Part shown: one piece after another, positions 8,720-13,870 of the stretch
Numbering within the stretch: the first letter of the stretch is position 1
Layout: every line of letters starts with the position of its first letter
Assembly: GCA_937965925.1 (NCBI GenBank)
Contig: CALCME010000115.1
Location: 1-13,870, forward strand
DNA: 13,870 nt
Direction of reading: 5' to 3'
DNA from: Candidatus Absconditabacterales bacterium
GTDB taxonomy: Bacteria > Patescibacteriota > Gracilibacteria > Absconditabacterales > Absconditicoccaceae
The notes under the pieces: model-generated
Told to the model about the DNA's origin: nothing
Seen by the model: the letters and a program-made list of their open reading frames with translations, nothing else
Database searches by the model: none
Made by a program: the position numbers and the translations under genes

Positions 8720-9481
8720 ATGATCTCAAAAGTAACAAATGAAAAAAGCACTGATTTACATAACATTAGACCAAACCTGTATGACTACCTTAAAGTACTC
8801 GCACTCCTGACTATGATTATAGATCATATATGATTTTTCTTTTTCCCAGAACTGGAAATGCTGAGAATAGTCTGAAGACTGGCATTTCCGATCTTTCTTT
8901 TTCTCGTATGACGAAATCATTCGTATAGGCGACATTCAAATCTACGAGTCCGGGGAGGTGTTTTTCAGATCTTTCTGCTCGTGTGATACTGGTATGGGGT
9001 GAACGATATTTTGTCCCTAAATATTCTTCTGGTGATAGGACTGGTGAGAGTGGTCTTGTGATGGATACAGCGTGTGAGTTCTCCACAACTGGAAGGGGTG
9101 ATTTTTCTCTGAGCTGTAGCGTTGTATTTCCCCACCCTTCCATATCTAGACTACGGGACGATGTGACTTGCTTTTGGGATAGTGGGATATCGAGCTCGTA
9201 AACGATGAGCAACATGGTGGATAGGTGCTTTGATCATAAGTACGGTGGGTGTACATGTCTGGTATATGATTCAGGGGAGGTGATATACGCTTAGTGTCCT
9301 TCTGGTGTGTGTCTCGCTTATGTTGGTCTGAAGTTTTCTGCAGATGTCGAAACAGAATGTTTCATTGGTCAGTGGGAACTCATGACGAAATGCATGTGTG
9401 CTGTTTCTTTCTACTCATTGTTTGTCGTTGTATGTGGCGCAAGCGATCTTTTTGACTCTTATGTCTTTGATAGTAGGCTAG
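8720..9481 (+). CDS. TraX-family polytopic membrane protein (putative acyltransferase)
   Basis: A 253-residue frame with about eight hydrophobic segments. The N-terminus YLKVLALLTMIIDHIGFFFF followed by RIVGRLAFPIFLFLVGR is the TraX signature: a first membrane helix ending in DHIG, then the GR.AFPIF stretch. TraX of the F plasmid is needed for pilin N-acetylation; chromosomal relatives are assumed to move acyl groups to surface molecules, and that role is inference here. The C-terminal LFLSTHCLSLYVAQAIF also fits the family. Codon use differs from the neighbours: Gly is often GGG, GGT or GGA rather than mostly UGA, and CTG/GTG are common. This could mark a more recent arrival. The ATG at 8720 is the first after the promoter in this frame. 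Confidence 0.75.
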
Positions 9482-9599
9482 TAGTTCTTATCTTGTCAAT
9501 CTATAACTCTTTCTTCGTCTCATGCTTTTTTGCTTTTTTCCGGTAGTATGACTACAGTAGGATAGATAGAAAGAGAATTTATTGAATACCAATCAACAT

Positions 9600-10589
9600 A
9601 TGGAACATCTAAAAAATATACGCTATGTTCTTCGTTCACCATGAGCGATTCTTATTGCGCTCGTGTTGACAGCAATACTATGAGCAATTTGATGGAGATT
9701 TATGGATCTAACGTTGCTCGCAGGAAATATGTGACAAACAAGAGCCACGACCGAACTTGTTCTTTTTGTGATATTTCTGTTGTTGTTTTGACTTTTCGTC
9801 GCAATTTCCGTATATAAAGCACAATACTTCTGATGAGGTGATACAAAAGAGCTGAGTCTCTGATCGTTGTGATGATTCTTAGGGATGCTGGTGATGTGAT
9901 GCCCAGCGTGTAGTGTTACTTTGGCGTCCTATATATGACTTGCTTCTGTGGTGAGCTTGCTTCCATACAAATGATTGGAGTTAAAAGTTCTGTGAGTACT
10001 TACTCTTGTGTATGTGATCTATTCATCATTGAAATCGCTCCATTGTTGTTCACTAGAACATGCAACCATTTGATCTTCGAAAAACACCTGACATCCCGTT
10101 TTAGCTCCTGAAAAATGTATGAAACAACATCTCTACTGGCTTATCTTTCTCCAAGCGATTATTGCGACACTTTGATCGTTGTATTATGGTTGGTTTTGAG
10201 ATCCAGCGATTAATATGCAAACGAGAAATTTTTGGAGTTTTTCAAATGGGCTAACTCCTTGTGAGATGTGTCGATTTGCAAGAATCTTGATGTATCCACT
10301 TGTAGTGATTATCTGAGTATGATGGATCAAGAAAAAGTTTGATTATAGGTCTGTGCTTCTTCTTTCTGGTGCATGAATACTTCTAGAAGCCTATCAGTAT
10401 CGATTCCAGATGACTAATTCGGTTGCGGATGTGAACTCTTTTATCTGTGGGGTGGGTGAGGATGCTTCATGTGCAGCAACAGATGTCATCTATCAGTGAT
10501 TTATTACGATCCCTCTCTTGTGCTTGATAGCATTTATTGTTATTTTTGTGTGAACGTTGAAAATTAGATCTTTGTCTAAGAAAAAATAG
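9600..10589 (+). CDS. Membrane protein with DsbB-like thiol oxidoreductase C-terminal half
   Basis: A 329-residue protein of two parts. Residues 1-~175 have about four hydrophobic segments and a CPAC pair in GMLVMGCPACSVTLASYIG; this half resembles small uncharacterised membrane proteins, and I cannot name it. Residues ~190-329 look like DsbB/BdbC: a four-helix layout with LTPCEMCRFARILMYPLVVI (family LxxCxLCxxQRxxMYPL) and a second cysteine pair in FICGVGEDASCAA before the last helix. DsbB-type proteins reoxidise a periplasmic thiol oxidase and pass electrons to quinone. Extra cysteines (HCC and EKC) lie in the linker. Such a fusion could couple an outside dithiol relay to disulfide formation. 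An intrinsic terminator follows the gene, so it is probably its own unit. No DsbA partner is in view. Confidence 0.72.
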
Positions 10590-10622
10590 AATTGACATTT
10601 TTAAATAATTCTCTCTCTAACG

Positions 10623-10659
10623 TCTCTGATTATGTAGAAGTACATCCAGAGATTTTTTT
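10623..10659 (+). terminator. Intrinsic terminator after the DsbB-like gene
   Basis: TCTCTG and ATGTA (from 10623) pair with TACAT and CAGAGA (to 10652), with a small internal bulge and a GAAG tetraloop, followed by seven T at 10653-10659. It lies 33 bases after the stop codon and is a clear rho-independent terminator. Confidence 0.8.
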
Positions 10660-10664
10660 ATTAT

Positions 10665-10732
10665 AGAACATATTCCGTAATAAGTCTTGCAAAATGATTG
10701 ATTCTCTGTATCTTAATAAAAGAATATGTTCT
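10665..10732 (+). repeat. Paired inverted arms flanking the DUF134 promoter region
   Basis: AGAACATATTC (10665-10675) and its exact complement GAATATGTTCT (10722-10732) are 46 bases apart. Each arm is itself nearly palindromic (GAAYATRTTC), so they may be two operator sites rather than one long hairpin. Confidence 0.5.
10687..10714 (+). promoter_or_regulatory. Possible promoter for the DUF134-sulfur fusion unit
   Basis: TTGCAA (10687-10692) and TATCTT (10709-10714) with a 16-base spacer lie between the two inverted arms. Each box is only four of six to consensus, so this is tentative. Confidence 0.3.
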
Positions 10733-10753
10733 TTTATTTAAAGAAAAAATACG

Positions 10754-11071
10754 ATGACTAGATGAAGAAAGAAAGTAGAAAGGACGATCTGTATAGATAC
10801 ATCAGAACTCATCTGCTCATGTATGTGACCTGTGAAATTACCAAAATCCGAACTGAGGAAACTTGAGAAAGTGATGCTCTATCCAGATGAGTTGCAGGCT
10901 CTTGCGTATAAAGATTTAGATGATCTGACGATGCAACAGGCCGCTGAAAAGATGTGAATCTCTAAGACGGTCTTTGCAGGAATATATACCTCAGGACGCA
11001 AGAAACAGACGGACTGTTTGATTAATGGAAAGATTCTTATGGTACAGTGTGATGAAGAGACTCAACAATAA
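10754..11071 (+). CDS. DUF134 (UPF0251) family DNA-binding protein
   Basis: A 105-residue protein matching the whole DUF134 pattern: a basic N-terminus with Arg/Lys and a Cys (GRKKVERTIC), a middle segment LPKSELRKLEKVMLYPDELQ followed by ALAYKDLDDLT (family PL.ELE.V.L..DELEALRL.DLEGL), the helix-turn-helix MQQAAEKMGISKTVFAGIYT (family EEAAERMGVSRQTF), then SGRKKQTDCLINGKIL (family ARKKVADALVNGK.L). Cysteines at ~14, 23 and 25 could bind a metal or respond to thiols. The family is thought to be transcriptional regulators, often near iron-sulfur or NifX-like genes. Here it lies 56 bases before the persulfide dioxygenase fusion and likely controls it and itself; the paired boxes upstream are candidate operators (inference). 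Confidence 0.82.
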
Positions 11072-11127
11072 AGAGTCGCAACAATACCAAATAATCCTAC
11101 CGATTTTATTATTCTTTTTATATTCCC

Positions 11128-13017
11128 ATGTCGCAACTTTCACCAAAAAAAGCTAAAGAATGGATTGATCTTCATGATGATGTACTCTTGATAGATGCAC
11201 GTAGTCGTGATGAGTACCGTATCTCCCATATACCATGAGCAGTGAATATTCCAGTAGATGAGGTAGAACAGAATAGTGAACGTTTGAAACGTACGGAGAA
11301 AATACTCGTATATTGTAATACATGAAATAGTAGTACGGATTTTATCAACAGAGCGAAACAGTCTAATATTACGCACCTTACAAATCTCGTGTGATGAATG
11401 AGTGTTCGAGAGCAGGAATGATTTGATGTAAATAAAAAAAGAAATGTTCTCCCCTTGATGAGGCAAGTAATGATTGCAGCATGATCTTTGATTTTGATCT
11501 GAGTGTTGTTTTGGAATTTCGTCCATCCTTGATTTCTTTGATTGACGATCTTTGTGTGATGTGGTCTCTTGTTCGCAGGTCTTTCATGATTTTGTGGTAT
11601 GTCGGAACTTCTTGCATTGATGCCGTGGAATCGCTTTCCAGACGATGAGTCTAGAGACAATTTTTCAAGTAATGATGGTTCTGTTTTCGTGCATCAGTTT
11701 GAAGACAAAGATCTTTCTCATTTTAGTTACGCACTGATGAGTAATGCTGAGATGATTCTTGTAGATCCTTCGAGGAATCCTGAACCATACTATCTGTATG
11801 CCAAAGAACATAACGCAACAATTGTCTGAGTGATAGAAACTCATCCTCATGCTGATTTTGCAAGTAGCCATGCTGAGATTGCACACACAACCTGAGCAAC
11901 GATATACTGTAGTTCTCTTGTATGAGCAACATATACTCACACCTGATTTGATGACTGAGATAGTATTTCTGTGTGATCAGTAACGTTGTCTTCTCTCCAT
12001 ACACCAGGACATTCACCAGACGGTATTAGTATTCTCGTGAAAGATGCTTCTTGAAGATCATTTTGTGTCTTTACTGGAGATACGTTGTTTGTCTGAGATG
12101 TAGGAAGAGCAGATCTAAGAGCATGAAGTTGAAATCTTCAACAACAGCAAAAAGAGCTCGCAAAAGCAATGTATGTAACTACGAGAGAGAAATTGATGAC
12201 GTTAGATCCACAGACAATTGTTTTGCCTGCACATGGATCTGGAACACTTTGTGGAAAGTGAGTTAGTGACGCTAATATGAGTACAATAGAACAAGAACTC
12301 GCTACTAATCCTGCACTTCAATCCATGAGTGAAGATGAGTTTATAGACTATCTCACAACAGATCAGCCAGATATTCCCTTATATTTTTCAACCTGTGTAG
12401 AAGGAAATATACAATGATATAGGTCAATGCATGCCGTACAAAAGAGTATGTCAGTTGTTCCATTTGCTGAAATTGATGATCCGAATTCAGTTATTGATAC
12501 AAGATCTACAAAGCTACATAGGAGAAACTGACCAACTGGAGCAGTACACATCCCCCTAGGAAAACAATTTCCAACGATACTTGGATCGCTTTATGACTTT
12601 TCTAAAAAACACTCTTTTATTGTGCAGTCTGAGAAGCAGTATCTGGAGTTGATAGAGTCACTTGCTAAAATCTGAGGAGAAGAGATCTGTGCGTGAGTGG
12701 TGATTATGGATCAAGAAGAACTGAGATCATATGTTCTTTCACAAGACGATGATCCGTCTACCTATCATATTATCGATGTTCGTCCTCGTGAGAGTGTTTT
12801 GAGGAATCCCATGTTTGCAGATCCAGTCACTTCTCGTATTCCTCTCCATGAACTGACAGATCGTATGAGTGAACTACCTGAGGGGAAGATTTTGATTCCA
12901 TATTGTGGGGGAACGTATACGTCTTGAGTGGCTCTAAGTCTTTTGAAAAAGCATTCTCCAGATAAAGTTCTTCGCGCCTATAGTTCAACGTTATTAGAGA
13001 GTATGCCACTTGCATAA
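11128..13017 (+). CDS. Rhodanese-YgaP-CstB fusion: membrane-bound persulfide dioxygenase/sulfurtransferase
   Basis: A 629-residue, five-part protein. (1) Rhodanese, ~1-95, with catalytic Cys63 in VYCNTGNSS. (2) YgaP/DUF2892 membrane hairpin, ~112-168, ending GFCGMSELLALMPWN. (3) Metallo-beta-lactamase domain, ~185-400, of the ETHE1/CstB type: THPHADF (His239, His241, Asp243), HTPGH (His291), FTGDTLFVGDVGRADL (Asp318) and LPAHGSGTLCGKG (His369). (4) Rhodanese-like domain, ~441-520, with no Cys where the active loop should be. (5) C-terminal rhodanese, ~527-629, with Cys593 in YCGGTYTSG. Parts 3-5 reproduce the order of staphylococcal CstB, which oxidises persulfides to sulfite and makes thiosulfate. 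Parts 1-2 reproduce YgaP, a membrane rhodanese. Phe244 instead of His is expected in the mononuclear-iron branch. The DUF134 gene 56 bases upstream is the likely regulator. Confidence 0.9.
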
Positions 13018-13105
13018 AAAATTATGTTGGTGAAATTTTCTATGGTAAAATAAAAATAGTTGAGTACAGTTGTTTGTGTGAAGAGAAATTATTTTTGTTT
13101 CATAT

Positions 13106-13119
13106 TACGTATATATATC
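13106..13119 (+). promoter_or_regulatory. Shared TACGTATA leader box of the cupredoxin gene
   Basis: TACGTATA (13106-13113) runs into TATATCAT at the start codon. The same octamer and a similar ATATATATCAT leader occur before the metallothionein-like gene. It may be a common control or initiation element; I see no clear -35/-10 pair in 13018-13119. Confidence 0.3.
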
Positions 13120-13509
13120 ATGAAAAATTTCAAAAAACTATGAATTCTCGGATTGATTGCTCTTTCATCGACTGCATTACTGACTGGATGTGGATGATCG
13201 ACTCCTGATGCACCTGCGTGAGAAGTAGAAGCTGCTTATGAAGAAATTGCTCTTGGTCACGATGGACTCAATACTATCCCAGACGTAACAACACTAAAAG
13301 CAGGTAAAAATTACAAATTCACCATTACTCCTGAAGCTGATGGGAAATGATGTATGTCGACTATTAGATGGAAATCAGATCAAGGTGGAGATATTGTTGC
13401 AAAAGGACAACCAATCGAAATGGTCTTAGAAAATGCAGAGCCAGGTGAATATGAGTTCGTGTGTAACTGAATGTGAATGAGACAGTGAAGTGTAATTATA
13501 GAAGCATAG
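13120..13509 (+). CDS. Cupredoxin-like lipoprotein
   Basis: A 129-residue precursor. The N-terminus MKNFKKLGILGLIALSSTAL followed by LTGCGGS is a lipoprotein signal with the lipobox LTGC, giving a lipid-anchored Cys at position 23. The mature part ends in a compact beta domain with GKGCMSTIRW and PGEYEFVCNGMGMRQGSVII. The C-(N)GMGM arrangement near the end, followed by G.V.IE, is that of cupredoxin-type domains (family F.C.MGMM.G.I.V), where Cys and Met ligate copper; the earlier Cys-Met could add ligands. It is most likely an outer-surface copper carrier or scavenger. The next gene encodes a metallothionein-like protein, which supports a metal role. The UGA-encoded Gly in GGS and in CNGMG shows it is native to table 25. 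Confidence 0.8.
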
Positions 13510-13531
13510 TAATAGAAAATTGTAATAAAAG

Positions 13532-13560
13532 TGTAACCTTTTTGATGAATGATCGTCTAA
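13532..13560 (+). promoter_or_regulatory. ECF sigma-type promoter for the metallothionein-sigma operon
   Basis: TGTAAC (13532-13537) and CGTCTAA (13554-13560) are 16 bases apart. This is the AAC/CGTC pattern of many ECF sigma promoters (such as Bacillus SigX and SigW types). Because the operon appears to encode such a sigma factor, self-activation is likely. Confidence 0.6.
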
Positions 13561-13574
13561 GCTAGTAGAAGAAG

Positions 13575-13582
13575 TACGTATA
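13575..13582 (+). promoter_or_regulatory. Second copy of the TACGTATA box
   Basis: TACGTATA at 13575-13582 repeats the octamer before the cupredoxin gene. It falls about 15 bases downstream of the ECF-type -10, so it would lie in the early leader, where a repressor could act. Confidence 0.3.
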
Positions 13583-13614
13583 CTCTTCCTTTATTCTCTT
13601 ATATATATATCATA

Positions 13615-13761
13615 ATGACGTGTACCTCTAACGAATGTAGCTGTAAAGAATGCAAATGTGACCCTTGTACCTGTGGAACATGATGATGATGTACGTGTGC
13701 TACGTGTACATGTGTATGATGTGGGTGTGGTGAAACATGTGCAACTCCTTCTGCTGAGTAA
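13615..13761 (+). CDS. Metallothionein-like cysteine-rich small protein
   Basis: A 48-residue frame with 14 cysteines (29%), mostly as CxC and CxxC: CSCKECKC, CTCG, CTCATCTC, GCGCGETC. Apart from Met1 and the single Pro-rich end there is almost no hydrophobic residue and no aromatic one, typical of metallothioneins that bind copper, zinc or cadmium through thiolate clusters. I cannot assign it to a numbered metallothionein family. Three consecutive UGA codons at the centre give a GGG hinge between two cysteine clusters; under the standard code the frame would stop after 23 residues. The start at 13615 follows an AT-rich leader. The sigma factor gene begins 19 bases later, so the two should share the ECF-type promoter. 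Confidence 0.8.
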
Positions 13762-13780
13762 CTCCTAATAACCACTTACG

Positions 13781-13870
13781 ATGACAACAGAAACATTACG
13801 AGAAATGTACTCACACGATCTAAAAAAATATATTGCCTCTCGTGTGCAATGACCTGCTGCGGACGATCTC
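13781..13870 (+). CDS. Sigma-70/ECF sigma factor, partial (continues past the right edge)
   Basis: The first 30 residues of a frame still open at the window end. DLKKYIASRVQGPAADDL matches the start of sigma region 2 in ECF factors (family ...YIxRRVxDPADAEDLxQ). No more of region 2 and nothing of region 4 is visible, so the call rests on this short match together with the ECF-type promoter upstream. It would be transcribed with the metallothionein-like gene 19 bases before it. An anti-sigma gene, if present, would lie outside the window. Confidence 0.55.

Noticed and set aside
8983..9546. Plus-strand standard-code frames within the TraX region
   Set aside because: They are out of frame with the TraX-family reading, which keeps the DHIG and GRLAFPIF signatures and a full set of membrane segments.
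11172..12016. Several minus-strand frames across the sulfur fusion gene
   Set aside because: They lie opposite well-conserved rhodanese, YgaP and metallo-beta-lactamase motifs on the plus strand.
1..13870. Mass pseudogenisation as an explanation for the many in-frame UGA codons
   Set aside because: No other stops or frameshifts occur in the genes, and UGA falls on conserved glycines, which fits recoding rather than decay.
1..13870. CRISPR arrays, tRNA or rRNA genes, insertion sequences
   Set aside because: I saw no regularly spaced repeats, no convincing tRNA fold or TTCGA arm outside coding sequence, and no transposase motifs or terminal repeats.

Overview
The window comes from a bacterium that reads UGA as glycine (translation table 25), as known in the CPR lineages Absconditabacteria (SR1) and Gracilibacteria (BD1-5). 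With UGA as stop almost no gene survives; with UGA as Gly the window resolves into 16 tightly packed genes, all ending in UAA or UAG. UGA falls on family-conserved glycines in PepT, the histidine phosphatase, the DUF2797 protein and the CstB-like metallo-beta-lactamase domain, and Trp is still UGG, so this is not the Mycoplasma code. I cannot tell SR1 from BD1-5. Start codons mostly follow AT-rich leaders without a clear Shine-Dalgarno sequence.

Layout. Positions 1-3443 (minus strand): a probable operon of a DUF4153 membrane protein, peptidase T and a HAD phosphatase cut by the left edge. Positions 3444-3529: divergent promoter region with a consensus plus-strand promoter. Positions 3530-5351 (plus): two related unnamed proteins, each with an N-terminal helical domain, one membrane segment and an LPxTG-like motif within the last 5-9 residues. 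Positions 5370-6274 (minus): a tryptophan-rich TspO-like membrane protein and a 61-residue single-pass protein. Positions 6275-6450: an apparent orphan intrinsic terminator and a promoter. Positions 6451-8539 (plus): DUF2797 protein, DUF84 (YjjX-type) inosine/xanthosine triphosphatase and a histidine phosphatase. Positions 8720-9481: a TraX-family membrane protein behind its own promoter.

Positions 9600-13870 (plus) form a thiol, sulfur and metal handling block: a membrane protein with a DsbB-like C-terminal half; a DUF134 DNA-binding protein; a 629-residue fusion of rhodanese, YgaP-type membrane domain, CstB-like persulfide dioxygenase, Cys-less rhodanese and active rhodanese; a cupredoxin-like lipoprotein; a 48-residue, 14-cysteine metallothionein-like protein; and the start of a sigma-70/ECF sigma factor. 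The last two sit behind a sequence resembling an ECF promoter (TGTAAC-N16-CGTCTAA), suggesting a self-controlled metal or thiol stress unit.

The best candidates for undescribed biology are the twin membrane proteins with terminal LPxTG, the YgaP-CstB one-chain fusion, and the metallothionein-sigma operon.
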